Source: Halonatronomonas sp051745425 (GTDB taxonomy: Bacteria; Bacillota; Halanaerobiia; Halanaerobiales; Halarsenatibacteraceae). From it: DNA of 64,000 nucleotides. This document shows positions 25,726 to 35,283 of this stretch, in pieces. Location of the stretch: the NCBI GenBank assembly GCA_051745425.1, contig JBNJEB010000001.1, forward strand, positions 1 through 64,000, written 5' to 3'. Under the pieces are notes generated by a model. The model made no database searches, had not been told where the DNA came from, and saw nothing but the letters and a program-made list of their open reading frames with translations. A program made the position numbers and the translations under genes. Position 1 is the stretch's first letter; the number at the start of each line of letters is the position of its first letter.

Positions 25726-27783
25726 CTAATTTTCATCTAAAGCTATCTCATTGATATCCATAACTGGCTTAACTAATCTGGAAACCCTTTCAAGTAAAAC
25801 TATTCTATTCTTTCTAACTTCGTTATTATCTACCATTACAACTATATTATCAAGGAAATTATCGACCATATCCTTAAGAGCAGCAATTTCTTCTAGGGCC
25901 TGATAATAATCATCTCTATCAAAATAACTTTTTATTTTATCATTAATTTTAACATATTCAGTATAGAGGGCCTTCTCTTCAGTTTCGTTGATTAAATCTG
26001 GCTTAATCTCTTCCAGACCCTCGGCCTGGGCAGCAAGATTCCCGCATCTCTGCAGGCCATATAAAAGCTTAACAAAACGATCATAATCTTTATTTCTAAA
26101 TTTCATAATTGCTTCCAGTCTATTGTTAAGATCTTTAAGATCATAAAAATCAACTGCCATAGCTGCATCTAAAACATCATATCTAATCCCATTTTCAGAA
26201 AAATAATTTTTTATTCTCTGTTTAAAGAAGTCAAAAACCTTCTCTTCAGTCTCTGCACCTGCTTTAAGAAGATTACTGGCTATCTTAACTAAACTATCCA
26301 ATTCTAGTTCAATCTTACCAGTCAGGATTATTCTTATAATCCCGGTAGCCTTTCTCCTTAGAGCAAAGGGATCCTGGCTTCCTGTAGGGATATTTCCTAA
26401 ATAAAAATTACTTACTATATCATCAATCTTATCGGCAATACTCAAAAGCCCTGCCTCAATATTTTCTGGTAAACTATCACCAGCTCCTGCCGGTTTATAA
26501 TGCTGACCGATAGCTTTAGCTACATCTTGAGATTCACCCTTTTCAGCAGCATATTTAGCCCCCATGATTCCCTGGAGAGATGCAAATTCTCTGACCATAC
26601 TTGTGGCCAGGTCAAATTTAGCCAGTTCAGCAGCCCTGATTAAATCATCTCTATCATTGCCGGTTAAACCAACTAATTCTGCTAATTCACTTGATATCTG
26701 CTTTAATCTCTTAACCTTATCAGCTAAAGAACCAAGTTCTTCCTGATAAACTATCTCCTTAAGTTTTTCATTGAAATAGTCAGGTTCTTTAGAAATATCA
26801 TCATTATAAAAGAAAACTGCATCAGATAATCTGGCTCTAATAACCTTCTCATTACCATCTATCACATTATCTAGCTTTTCTACATCTCCATTTCTAACTC
26901 CAATAAATGCAGAATATAATTGACCAGATTTAATAACAGGAAAATATCTCTGGTGTTCAATCATAGAAGTCGTCAGTACTTCTTCAGGTAATTCTAAAAA
27001 CTCATCTTTAAATTGCCCTTTAAAGGCTGTAGGATATTCAATTAGATTAACTACCTCTGCCAGTAAACCTTCAGACAGATAAATTTCTTCATTTTCAGCT
27101 AATATATTATCTATTTGAGCCAAAATCATTTCTTCCCGCTCATTTTGATTAACAATCACTGCTTCTTCTTTTAACTTTTCGAAATAGTCGCCTGCCTTAT
27201 CTATTCTGAATTCAGAATCTCCTAAAAATCTATGGCCATTGCTAAATCTATCTGAACTCAATCCTGCCAGCTCAAATTCTATTATTTGATCCCCTAGCAA
27301 AGCCATAATCCAGCGGATAGGCCTGATAAAACGATAATCATTATCTCCCCAGCGCATCTTTTGAGGTTGGGGCAATTTATCAATGATATCCGGGAGAATT
27401 CTTCCTAAAACTTCAGTTGTCGGTTCTCCTTCTATGACCTTTTCGGCATATAAATAGCCTTCTCTTTCAACTAAGTCATCTACTTCCAGCTTTTGACCCC
27501 TGGCAAATCCCTGACCAGCTCTTGTAGGATTTCCATCATCATCAAAGGCTATTTCAACTGATGGGCCTCGAACAATCTCCTCCCGATCAGCCTGTTTATC
27601 TGATAAACCTTCACCAGAGAGAACAAGCCTCCTGGGGGTTGAATAAACTTCTAGGTTCTCATAATCTATTAATTCTTCTGCAAAGCTTTCTTTAGCCAGT
27701 CTCAGCAAATTATTTCTTAAATTAACGACCATTTTGGCCGGAATTTCTTCAGTTCCTAGCTCAAATATTAATTTATTACTCAT
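25726..27783 (-). CDS. glyS: Glycyl-tRNA synthetase beta subunit
   Basis: Large subunit of the alpha2-beta2 glycyl-tRNA synthetase. 685 residues: N-terminal LIFELGTEEIPAKMV, the PQPQKMRWGDNDYRFIRPIRW segment, an HD-like domain and the C-terminal DALR-type anticodon-binding helices (LLERVSRLVKPVMDINEIAL). I take the ATG at 27783 with AGGAGG nine bases before it. It overlaps the end of glyQ by eight bases. The beta subunit binds tRNA while the alpha subunit activates glycine. Confidence 0.97.
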   Translation of the reverse strand: MSNKLIFELGTEEIPAKMVVNLRNNLLRLAKESFAEELIDYENLEVYSTPRRLVLSGEGLSDKQADREEIVRGPSVEIAFDDDGNPTRAGQGFARGQKLEVDDLVEREGYLYAEKVIEGEPTTEVLGRILPDIIDKLPQPQKMRWGDNDYRFIRPIRWIMALLGDQIIEFELAGLSSDRFSNGHRFLGDSEFRIDKAGDYFEKLKEEAVIVNQNEREEMILAQIDNILAENEEIYLSEGLLAEVVNLIEYPTAFKGQFKDEFLELPEEVLTTSMIEHQRYFPVIKSGQLYSAFIGVRNGDVEKLDNVIDGNEKVIRARLSDAVFFYNDDISKEPDYFNEKLKEIVYQEELGSLADKVKRLKQISSELAELVGLTGNDRDDLIRAAELAKFDLATSMVREFASLQGIMGAKYAAEKGESQDVAKAIGQHYKPAGAGDSLPENIEAGLLSIADKIDDIVSNFYLGNIPTGSQDPFALRRKATGIIRIILTGKIELELDSLVKIASNLLKAGAETEEKVFDFFKQRIKNYFSENGIRYDVLDAAMAVDFYDLKDLNNRLEAIMKFRNKDYDRFVKLLYGLQRCGNLAAQAEGLEEIKPDLINETEEKALYTEYVKINDKIKSYFDRDDYYQALEEIAALKDMVDNFLDNIVVMVDNNEVRKNRIVLLERVSRLVKPVMDINEIALDEN

Positions 27784-28642
27784 TACCTGAATCCTCCTTT
27801 TCATTCTGAACTGCCAGATATACTTTAGCTGTCTTCTGAGCCAGATTTCTAACCCGCTTAATATATTTGGTCCTCTCTGTTACACTAATAGCACCCCGGG
27901 CATCAAGTATATTAAAAACATGAGAAGTTTTTAAAGTATAATCATAAGCAGGCAGAGCCAGATCATCAGCTAATGCTTCCTCGGCCTCGGCTTCAAAATC
28001 ATCAAATAATCTATGAAGCCTGGAGACATCTGCTACTTCAAAATTATATTTAGACTGTTCATATTCATTACGATAATAAATATCACCATAAGTTACTCCT
28101 TCAACCCAGGTAAGATCATATACATTTTCTACCTCCTGAAGATACATAGCAATTCTTTCAAGCCCATAGGTAAGCTCAACAGTTACAGGTCTGGCATCTA
28201 AACCGCCAACTTGCTGAAAATATGTAAACTGAGTAATTTCCATGCCATCTAGCCAGACTTCCCAGCCAAGCCCCCAGGATCCTAAAGTTGGCGCCTCCCA
28301 GTTATCTTCAACAAAACGGATATCATGTTCAAGGGGATCAATACCCAATTCTCCTAAACTCTCAAGATAAAGATCCTGAATGTTTTCAGGTGAAGGTTTC
28401 ATAATAACCTGAAATTGAAAATGTCTCTGAACTCGATTCGGATTATCACCATATCTGCCATCCTGTGGCCTTCTTGAAGGTTGAACATAGGCTGAATTCC
28501 AGGGCTTATCACCTAAGGCCCTTAAAAATGTACCTGGACACATAGTTCCTGCCCCTACCTCTATATCATATGGTTGTTCTATAACGCATCCCTGCTCACC
28601 CCAGTATTGGCTCAACTTCTGAATAATATCCTGAAATAACAT
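27776..28642 (-). CDS. glyQ: Glycyl-tRNA synthetase alpha subunit
   Basis: Catalytic class II subunit. The 288-residue protein has FQDIIQKLSQYWGEQGCVIEQPYDIEVGAGTMCPGTFLRALG at its start (split here by family motifs CVIEQPYD and GAGT) and VQPSRRPQDGRYGDNPNRVQ, LGLGWEVWLDGMEITQF and ELTYGLERIAMYLQ downstream. Cys and aromatic residues of the glycyl-adenylate site are in place. Only 41 bases separate its ATG from the recO terminator, leaving no space for a T-box leader, which distinguishes it from the Bacillus locus. Confidence 0.97.
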   Translation of the reverse strand: MLFQDIIQKLSQYWGEQGCVIEQPYDIEVGAGTMCPGTFLRALGDKPWNSAYVQPSRRPQDGRYGDNPNRVQRHFQFQVIMKPSPENIQDLYLESLGELGIDPLEHDIRFVEDNWEAPTLGSWGLGWEVWLDGMEITQFTYFQQVGGLDARPVTVELTYGLERIAMYLQEVENVYDLTWVEGVTYGDIYYRNEYEQSKYNFEVADVSRLHRLFDDFEAEAEEALADDLALPAYDYTLKTSHVFNILDARGAISVTERTKYIKRVRNLAQKTAKVYLAVQNEKEDSGNE

Positions 28643-28679
28643 AAAACCATCTCCCTCATAGTAACATTTTAATTAAATC

Positions 28680-28710
28680 AAAAATACCCCACCCCGTAAG
28701 GGACGAGGTA
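28680..28710 (-). terminator. Terminator after recO
   Basis: Eleven-bp stem TACCTCGTCCC/GGGGTGGGGTA with G-U pairs and a TTAC loop (28685-28710), followed by TTTTTGATTT on the minus strand. It separates recO from glyQ. Confidence 0.8.
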
Positions 28711-28713
28711 CTG

Positions 28714-29472
28714 CTAGCTATACAGATCAAGCATACTTAGTGCCTTAAAGTTTAAATCTAAATGATATTTAATAAAATCTAATAATAGTTTATTTAACTT
28801 ATTAAAGCCTTGCTCAGTTATCACTGGAAATCTATCAGCACCAAAACCTTTTTCTTTTGAACGAAGCAAGAATTTAACCTCATTTTTATTTAAAATCACT
28901 GCCAGATCTCTCTGATAGTTATCTGGAACAGCTTCCTGGCAGAAAAATTTCCCCTCTTCAATCAAAAAATAATAATCAATCTCCCTATCTAAGCCATTAC
29001 AGTCATCACAGCAGATTAATTGGAAGGGATAACCTAACAAAGCTAGCGCAGCTGTATTAAAAATTACCATCAATTTTTTATATTGAATCTCTTTTTCAAT
29101 ACCTTCTAACTTAATCAGGCTCAGAATCAGGTGATTAAAATACAAAGGATTCATCTCAGCAGTACCGCTTAAATAACAAAATTCTAAGATATAACTGCCA
29201 TATGAAAGTTTATTGAAATCATCTTTTATGCCTGGAAATTTATGTTTGGAGTTAACATCTATTATTTTACCTAAACCATCACTATCATAATAAGTTAAAT
29301 CAAGCCAGTTAAACTGCTGAATTAACCCGAGATGAGAACTTTTAAATGACTTGCCACCACCAAAGGCCAGCCTTAAAATACCGGCTTTTTTTGTATAAAA
29401 AGTAATTAACTGATCTTTCTCTCCTAAATCTGAGCGTTTTAAAACAACTGCTTCAGTACTTTTTTCAGCCAC
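28714..29472 (-). CDS. recO: DNA repair protein RecO
   Basis: Recombination mediator that helps RecR and RecF load RecA. The 252-residue protein begins with the N-terminal OB domain (STEAVVLKRSDLGEKDQLITFYT...GILRLAFGGG) and has a zinc-finger region CCDDCNG...FFCQEA in the middle, followed by a helical C-terminal domain. Start is GTG at 29472, seven bases past the deoC stop codon, with no strong ribosome binding site. Gene order era - recO - glyQS is the Firmicutes standard apart from the inserted deoC. Confidence 0.93.
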   Translation of the reverse strand: MAEKSTEAVVLKRSDLGEKDQLITFYTKKAGILRLAFGGGKSFKSSHLGLIQQFNWLDLTYYDSDGLGKIIDVNSKHKFPGIKDDFNKLSYGSYILEFCYLSGTAEMNPLYFNHLILSLIKLEGIEKEIQYKKLMVIFNTAALALLGYPFQLICCDDCNGLDREIDYYFLIEEGKFFCQEAVPDNYQRDLAVILNKNEVKFLLRSKEKGFGADRFPVITEQGFNKLNKLLLDFIKYHLDLNFKALSMLDLYS

Positions 29473-29479
29473 TTTAAAT

Positions 29480-30163
29480 CTAGTCTACTTCATCAGTTAC
29501 TATTTCAACGCCAGAACTGGCTCCAATTCTATTAGCACCGGCATCAAGCATAGCCAGGGCATCTTTAAAGTTCTTGATTCCACCTGAAGCTTTGACCCCA
29601 ACATCTCTACCAACTGTTTTTCTCATAACGCTAACAGCTTCGACTGTGGCATTTCCTGACCCGAATCCAGTAGAAGTTTTAACAAAATCTGCCCCTGCAT
29701 CTTTTGCAATTTCGCAGGCCTTAACTATCTCATCTTCTTCTAGATAGCAGGTTTCAAGAATTACCTTAACAATAATATCTGAAGTAATCCCGGCAGTATT
29801 TGTCGAATCAACTACTGATTTAATATCTGATTTGACCAGATCAAAGGCTTTTGATTTAAAGGCACTTATATTCATTACCATATCAATCTCCTGAGCACCA
29901 TTTTTAATTGCATTCCTGGTCTCAAACGCCTTTGTTTCAGTTGTATTGGCCCCTAGAGGAAATCCAATAACAGTAGTAACTTTAACTGAACTATCTTTTA
30001 ATAATTTATTGGCATAGGGAACAAATATAGGGTGAACACAGACTGTAGCAAACTCGTATTCCAGAGCTTCCTCACATAATTTCTTTATATCTTCCACTTT
30101 ACCTGTAGGTTTTAAAAAGGTATGATCAATCATTTTAGCCATATCTTTAGGTTTAATTGCCAT
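29480..30163 (-). CDS. deoC: Deoxyribose-phosphate aldolase
   Basis: Splits deoxyribose-5-phosphate to glyceraldehyde-3-phosphate and acetaldehyde. The 227-residue protein has the expected IDHTFLKP near the start, VCVHPIFVP, VIGFPLGAN, the EIDMVMN motif, the Schiff-base lysine in ADFVKTSTGFG and ASGGIKN. I prefer the ATG at 30163, ten bases after AAGGAG, over the upstream GTG at 30175, which touches that site. The gene is an insertion into the usual era-recO pair and pairs functionally with cdd (cytidine deaminase) two genes upstream. Confidence 0.96.
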   Translation of the reverse strand: MAIKPKDMAKMIDHTFLKPTGKVEDIKKLCEEALEYEFATVCVHPIFVPYANKLLKDSSVKVTTVIGFPLGANTTETKAFETRNAIKNGAQEIDMVMNISAFKSKAFDLVKSDIKSVVDSTNTAGITSDIIVKVILETCYLEEDEIVKACEIAKDAGADFVKTSTGFGSGNATVEAVSVMRKTVGRDVGVKASGGIKNFKDALAMLDAGANRIGASSGVEIVTDEVD

Positions 30164-30260
30164 TTTTATTTTCACTCCTTAACTAAAATATAAATAAATT
30201 TACTATAATTCTTTTAAAGTCATCTATTTTTATATTCTCGATTAAAAATAATACTCCTGC

Positions 30261-31151
30261 TTAATTTTCATCTTTATAGCCAAATCTTTTTAACCAGAGT
30301 TCATTTTTCCGCCATTTTTTCTTCTCTTTTACCCAGAGATCAAGAAAAACCTGACTGCCTTTTAACTTTTCAATCTCTTCTCTGGCCATTTGCCCGATTT
30401 TCTTTAGCATCTTTCCATTCTTGCCGATGATAATTCCCTTATGACTGGATCTTTCAACATAAATATTTGCCCTTACATAAATCATGCCATCATCTCGCTC
30501 TTTTATCTCCTCAACCATAATGGCAGTTCCATAAGGAATTTCATCTCTTAATAAATGAAAAATCTGCTCCCTGATTAATTCAGCTACTAAATCCCGTTCC
30601 AGTTGGTCGGTAAACATCTCTTCAGGGTAATATTTCGGACCTTCAGGTAACTTTTCAATTAATATCCTCTCAAGATTATCAAAACCCTTGCCCTGGGTTG
30701 CTGAAATAGCAACCGGTTCTAAACCAGTTTTTTCTCGATATAATTTTAGTCTATTTACAAGTTTTTTATTACTGACTTTATCTGCTTTATTGGCAACCAG
30801 AATGATTTCAGTCCCAACATCCTTAATCTGGTCAAAAATAAATTGGTCTCCTTTTCCAAAACCAGAAGTACTATCAACAACAAAAAAAATCAAATCTATA
30901 TTTTTTAAACTGCTATAAATCTGATCCAGCATATATTCATCAAGTTTGTTCTTAACTTTATGAACCCCTGGGGTATCAACAAAAACAGCCTGAAATTTAT
31001 CAGTAGTTAAAATAGCCTTTATCTTCTGCCTGGTAGTCTGGGGCCGGGCTGAAACAATCGCAGCTTTTTCGCCAATCAATCTATTAACCAGGGTAGATTT
31101 ACCAACATTAGGCCTGCCTACAACAGTTATAAAACCTGATTTAAAAGCCAT
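30261..31151 (-). CDS. era: GTPase Era
   Basis: Essential GTPase for 30S ribosome assembly. 296 residues: G1 GRPNVGKSTLVNRL, G2 around ARPQTTRQKI, G3 VDTPGVHK, G4 VANKADKV, and a C-terminal KH RNA-binding domain (ERSSHKGIIIGKNGKMLKKIG). The start overlaps the cdd stop codon by one base (TAATG). Near ybeY, another ribosome maturation gene. Confidence 0.98.
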   Translation of the reverse strand: MAFKSGFITVVGRPNVGKSTLVNRLIGEKAAIVSARPQTTRQKIKAILTTDKFQAVFVDTPGVHKVKNKLDEYMLDQIYSSLKNIDLIFFVVDSTSGFGKGDQFIFDQIKDVGTEIILVANKADKVSNKKLVNRLKLYREKTGLEPVAISATQGKGFDNLERILIEKLPEGPKYYPEEMFTDQLERDLVAELIREQIFHLLRDEIPYGTAIMVEEIKERDDGMIYVRANIYVERSSHKGIIIGKNGKMLKKIGQMAREEIEKLKGSQVFLDLWVKEKKKWRKNELWLKRFGYKDEN

Positions 31152-31555
31152 TATTTATTCATATCCTCTGAAGTAAAAAAGCCTGGCAGCAATTCAGCTG
31201 CTGTAGTAAATTCTTTATCTTCAGCCAGATTGTATAAATGAAGATCCATCCCTGGCGAGAATTCATTCATTACCTGACGACAGGCACCACAGGGAGAAAC
31301 AGGTCCAGGTGTATCGCCAACAATTGCCATAGCCTTAAATTCAGTCTCACCGGCAGAAACTGCCTTAAAAATAGCAGTCCTCTCGGCACAATTAGTTAAA
31401 CTAAATGAGGCATTCTCAATATTACAGCCAGTATATATATTGTCATTTACAGTTAAAAGAGCTGCCCCTACCGGGAATCCTGAATAAGGAACATAGGCTT
31501 CTTCTCTGGCTTTTTTAGCCATCTTCTTTAATTTTTCTATAGTTTTTTTATCCAT
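31151..31555 (-). CDS. cdd: Cytidine deaminase
   Basis: Zinc enzyme of pyrimidine salvage that deaminates cytidine and deoxycytidine. The 134-residue protein shows AYVPYSGFPVGAALL, NIENASFSLTNCAERTAIF (catalytic Cys-Ala-Glu) and SPCGACRQVMNEF (the two zinc cysteines). The ATG at 31555 follows GGAGGTAAGATAAAT, so the ORF upstream extension to 31603 is unlikely. Located in front of era, as in Bacillus; the dgkA gene found between ybeY and cdd in Bacillus is replaced here by a DUF3048 gene. Confidence 0.96.
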   Translation of the reverse strand: MDKKTIEKLKKMAKKAREEAYVPYSGFPVGAALLTVNDNIYTGCNIENASFSLTNCAERTAIFKAVSAGETEFKAMAIVGDTPGPVSPCGACRQVMNEFSPGMDLHLYNLAEDKEFTTAAELLPGFFTSEDMNK

Positions 31556-31589
31556 ATTTATCTTACCTCCATACTTACATCTAAAAGTC

Positions 31590-32660
31590 TTAATCAAATT
31601 CAATTCTGGCAGAGTTTGGCATGACTTGAATCCAGGTTTTCCCGGAGTTTATTAAAACCTCCTGGCCATCTGCATCATAGAAGCGAATTCTCCCATTATT
31701 TCTTGCCCAGAAAAGCTCCTTTTTTCTGCTATTATTAATTAAATAAGCCTGACCACCAGAATCAAGGTCTATTGATATTCTGCCAACATCATCTATAACT
31801 TTTGTATCTGCATGAATAACAATGATATTATCTGCCGATAACTGTTCACCGCTTTCAACTTTATGGGGCTTGTCATTAATATAACGTTTGTACTTGCCTT
31901 CAGAATAATCATAAATATAACTAACCAGATAGTTACCCCAGTAAAATAAATTGATCTTTTCAACAATCTCCTTTTTTTCTTTAGATACCGGATTATTTCC
32001 AGGAGTAAAATCAAATTTATAAGCTGAAAGGTCCTGCTGCCAGTCAAGTCCTTCAAGATAATTCTTTACTTTTTCGTTTCCAGTATAAAGATTATGGGGC
32101 ATTCTCCGCTCACTGCTCCGCCAATAATACTGGCTCCGGCTAATTTCATCTAAACTTAAAATATCTTCAGCAGAAATTCTGGCATAACCGCCTGGACTTG
32201 CTCCAGCATGAAGCAAAAGTGCACCATGTTCAGCAGATAGATCACCTATATAATCTCTAACACTTCTTATTGGGCCAATCTTTTCAGGTAGTTCTTTTAA
32301 AAAAACAGGCAGAAACCTGGTAATACCACCTTCAGCCAGAACCTCGTAAACTAAGTCAGCCTCATTAAGACCTGCCTGCGGTCTGGATCTAGGATGATTT
32401 TCAACAGATACCATAACCGGTCGCTTTAAATACTGGCGATCTCCCAATTGATAATAACCTGGTAATGAAAATTTATCATTAAGAGAGGTATCAAAATTAT
32501 TTTCATAAAAATCAAAGTAATCCTGATAACCTATTCTATTAAACAGCTCATACATTCCGTCAGCAACTTTTCCAGTTTCAGACTGAAAAAAGCAGCCACC
32601 GATAACAGATAATATGATTGTAATGACCAAAATAAAAGCAAAATATTTTCTATAATTCAA
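31590..32660 (-). CDS. DUF3048 (YerB-like) lipoprotein
   Basis: About 356 residues with a lipoprotein signal: hydrophobic FAFILVITIILSVIGGC, cleaved before Cys near residue 24. The body has DUF3048 features: RPVMVSVENHPRSRPQAGLNEADLVYEVLAEGGITRFLPVF is split over the start of the N-domain (PRSRPQAGL, EGGITRF), with GPIRSVRDY and HAGASPGGYA; the C-domain ends with the TWIQVMP segment. Function of YerB is unknown; a cell-surface role is likely. The start is uncertain: TTG at 32660 has GGGG at a good distance, TTG at 32669 is too close. It sits between ybeY and cdd. Confidence 0.85.
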   Translation of the reverse strand: MNYRKYFAFILVITIILSVIGGCFFQSETGKVADGMYELFNRIGYQDYFDFYENNFDTSLNDKFSLPGYYQLGDRQYLKRPVMVSVENHPRSRPQAGLNEADLVYEVLAEGGITRFLPVFLKELPEKIGPIRSVRDYIGDLSAEHGALLLHAGASPGGYARISAEDILSLDEISRSQYYWRSSERRMPHNLYTGNEKVKNYLEGLDWQQDLSAYKFDFTPGNNPVSKEKKEIVEKINLFYWGNYLVSYIYDYSEGKYKRYINDKPHKVESGEQLSADNIIVIHADTKVIDDVGRISIDLDSGGQAYLINNSRKKELFWARNNGRIRFYDADGQEVLINSGKTWIQVMPNSARIEFD

Positions 32661-32693
32661 GCCTTTCAACCCCAGATATCAGTTATATTTAAA

Positions 32694-33131
32694 TTAACGG
32701 GTAAATCCATGTCTTTCTAATAATTTCTCTTCAGCCTCACGCATTTCATTTTTGTCAGAATCAGTTTTATGATTATAGCCTAAAATGTGGAGCAAACCAT
32801 GAACCAGCAGAAAAGCAACCTCTCTCCGCAAACTATGGCCATAATCTTCAGCCTGTTCAACTGCCCTTGGTAAAGAGATTATTACCTCACCTAAAAGTTC
32901 TTCATCTATCGGGAAAGAGAGAACATCGGTAACTTCATCTTTCTCTCGATAAGTCTTATTTAATTCTTTAATTTTCAAATTATCGACAAAGGTAACGCTT
33001 ACCTCGGCATTTTCAATTCCTTTATCTAAAAGCAGATTATCTGCCAGCTGATTTAAATCATTAAGCAGATCAGAATCAAGTCTTTGATCAGCAATTAAAT
33101 TATTAATCATAACATTATTTGTTATTGCCAT
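32694..33131 (-). CDS. ybeY: Endoribonuclease YbeY (rRNA maturation factor)
   Basis: Zinc-dependent RNase for 16S rRNA 3' maturation and quality control. 145 residues with the zinc site HGLLHILGYNH (H3xH5xH) and the NKTYREKDEVTDVLSFP motif. The ATG at 33131 has GGAGG nine bases before it and overlaps the end of pgpH by 17 bases. Order phoH-pgpH-ybeY-...-cdd-era matches Firmicutes. Confidence 0.97.
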   Translation of the reverse strand: MAITNNVMINNLIADQRLDSDLLNDLNQLADNLLLDKGIENAEVSVTFVDNLKIKELNKTYREKDEVTDVLSFPIDEELLGEVIISLPRAVEQAEDYGHSLRREVAFLLVHGLLHILGYNHKTDSDKNEMREAEEKLLERHGFTR

Positions 33132-35256
33132 TCTTGTTTGCCTCCATCTCTTCTTCAATATCTTCAGGATAATCAACTCTCTGGTGATAGATACCAGTTA
33201 AAATCCTGGTAAAGCTATCAGAAATTATATTTAAGTCTTTAAGAGTCAGTTCCGAATTATCAAGTTGATTTTCAATTAGCTTCTCTCTAATCAGACCCTT
33301 TATTAATACCTCTATCCGATTATGGTTGCTTTTATTGAAGTTTTTAGAGCGCACAGCAGCCTCACAGATATCAGCAAGCATAAGTATTGCTGCCTCTTTC
33401 GATTCAGGCTTGGGACCGTCATATCTGAAATTAGATTCATTAAAATTAGAATCATCGCTCTCTTTTAAAGCCTCCTGATAAAAATAGGAGATTAAATTTG
33501 TTCCATGATGCTGTTCAATGATATCAATTATAGCTGGCGGCAGATTATATTCTCTGGCCATCTCAACCCCATCCTTGGCATGGGATTTAATAATTAAAGC
33601 ACTTAAATTAGGCTTTATATTATCATGGGGGTTTTCGCCACCGAATTGATTGTCACTAAAGAAATACGGTCTGGATAGTTTACCAATATCATGATAATAG
33701 GCACCAACTCTGGCCAATAAAGAATTTGCTCCAATATTATCAGCAGCTGTCTCGGCAAGATTACCTACCAGAACACTGTGGTGATAAGTTCCTGGTGCCT
33801 CAACTAATAACTTCCTCAATAAAGGCTGACTTGGATTGGAAAGTTCCAGTAATTTTACTGAAGATGTTAAGCCAAATAGACTCTCTAAATAAGGAAGCAG
33901 GCCATTGGCAAAAATAGCTACTAAAATTCCATTTAATAACCCTATCGCCATTATAATCAAAGTATCAAGGGCTGAATAAGCCGGTTCGATGAATGAAAAC
34001 ATAACCAGGGTTACTATCAGGGCAGCACTTACATTGAATCCAGCCCGGACCAGATCATTTCTCTGACTTAAGTTTTCAACACTAAAAATACCAACCATAC
34101 TGCCCACAAAAACAAGGGCTGCAATACTAAACTCACCACCAAATACCAGTGGTAATAGTAATGTGATATAAAAGGTTACTGCAACAGCTATCGAACTATT
34201 TAATAATACAGATAATAAAATCGGAACCATAGCAGCTGGAGCCAGATACATTAATATCTTGAGATCAAAGACAGTCAAAATTTTCGATAAAATAAATAGG
34301 ATTAAAAGTAAAATTTGAATAAGGTTAATTTTTTTATTTTCTGCCCAGATATCCGAATGATAGACTCTTATATAATAAACCATCACCAGGGTAACTATAA
34401 TAAAATACAGGGCAGTTCCGGTTATCTGAAACCAACTAAGATCAGATTTATTTAAGCCAAACTGATCCAGAAACTCTATATCTTCAGCAGTAAATTCCTC
34501 TCCCTTATTAATAATTACTTCACCGGCAGCTATTTCCCTTGTAATCGGTTCTACCTGATTGGATAATTCATTTTTCAATTCTTCAGTTGCCATGTCATCA
34601 TAAATAAGGTTAGGAACCAGGGCCGGTTCAATAAGTCCTAAAAGAAGTTCCCTAACATCACCACTAATATCAGTATCTATCAATCTCTCTTCTATTTCAT
34701 CATAAACCTGGTCTAACTGATCACTGGCTACCCTGCCATTATAAATATCCCTTAATATCTCTTCAGATACCTCTTCCAATCTATCCAGCTCATCTGAACT
34801 AAAATCAACCATCAGACTAAGTTCTTCCTGAGAAAAGTTATGATTTAAAAAATTAAGCTCATAATTAAGGTCCGCAATATCCTCAGTTTCAGGATCAAAA
34901 TTTCTAATCACATTAAATATTTGATTCAACTGTTCCATTGTATCAGAATAAGCCGATCTATTTGTTTCATATACCGGCTCAATTCCGGTCCTTGCTAATT
35001 CCCGTCTTTTCTCAGTCTCCTCTGAATCTATAACAACAGCAGACTGAGGTGCTCTGATCGTTAGAGGACTCTCTTCTCCAATTCGATACTGACCTGTAAC
35101 AGGAATCAAATGGCCTGTCAATATAAATATAATGCCCAGACAGAAAATTATTCCAATAACAAGCTTTCTAGTATCAGAGCTTAGATTTACTGGAGATATC
35201 TTTGATTCTTTTAATTTATTAAAATACTTTTTAATTTTATCCAAAAATTTATTCAT
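33115..35256 (-). CDS. pgpH: PgpH-type 7TM-HD c-di-AMP phosphodiesterase (YqfF)
   Basis: Membrane protein that degrades cyclic di-AMP. 713 residues: one N-terminal membrane helix (KLVIGIIFCLGIIFILTGHL), a 7TMR-HDED external domain (about 60-290), seven membrane helices (about 290-475), then the cytoplasmic HD domain with HSVLVGNLAETAADNIG, YYHDIGKLSRPYFF, SHAKDGVEMA and IIEQHHGTNLISYFY. HD metal ligands are intact. The ATG at 35256 has GTAGGTG upstream. c-di-AMP controls potassium and osmotic balance, relevant for a halophile. Synthase (cdaA) is not in the window. Confidence 0.95.
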   Translation of the reverse strand: MNKFLDKIKKYFNKLKESKISPVNLSSDTRKLVIGIIFCLGIIFILTGHLIPVTGQYRIGEESPLTIRAPQSAVVIDSEETEKRRELARTGIEPVYETNRSAYSDTMEQLNQIFNVIRNFDPETEDIADLNYELNFLNHNFSQEELSLMVDFSSDELDRLEEVSEEILRDIYNGRVASDQLDQVYDEIEERLIDTDISGDVRELLLGLIEPALVPNLIYDDMATEELKNELSNQVEPITREIAAGEVIINKGEEFTAEDIEFLDQFGLNKSDLSWFQITGTALYFIIVTLVMVYYIRVYHSDIWAENKKINLIQILLLILFILSKILTVFDLKILMYLAPAAMVPILLSVLLNSSIAVAVTFYITLLLPLVFGGEFSIAALVFVGSMVGIFSVENLSQRNDLVRAGFNVSAALIVTLVMFSFIEPAYSALDTLIIMAIGLLNGILVAIFANGLLPYLESLFGLTSSVKLLELSNPSQPLLRKLLVEAPGTYHHSVLVGNLAETAADNIGANSLLARVGAYYHDIGKLSRPYFFSDNQFGGENPHDNIKPNLSALIIKSHAKDGVEMAREYNLPPAIIDIIEQHHGTNLISYFYQEALKESDDSNFNESNFRYDGPKPESKEAAILMLADICEAAVRSKNFNKSNHNRIEVLIKGLIREKLIENQLDNSELTLKDLNIISDSFTRILTGIYHQRVDYPEDIEEEMEANKNGNNK

Positions 35257-35283
35257 TAATAACACCTACAGGTAAAACAGAAT

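Noticed and set aside
28643..28713. T-box leader in front of glyQS
   Set aside because: Only 41 bases lie between the recO terminator and glyQ, and no T-box core or specifier stem is seen.
31793..32056. 87-residue minus-strand frame within the DUF3048 gene
   Set aside because: It is a shifted frame inside a gene with a clear lipobox and DUF3048 motifs.
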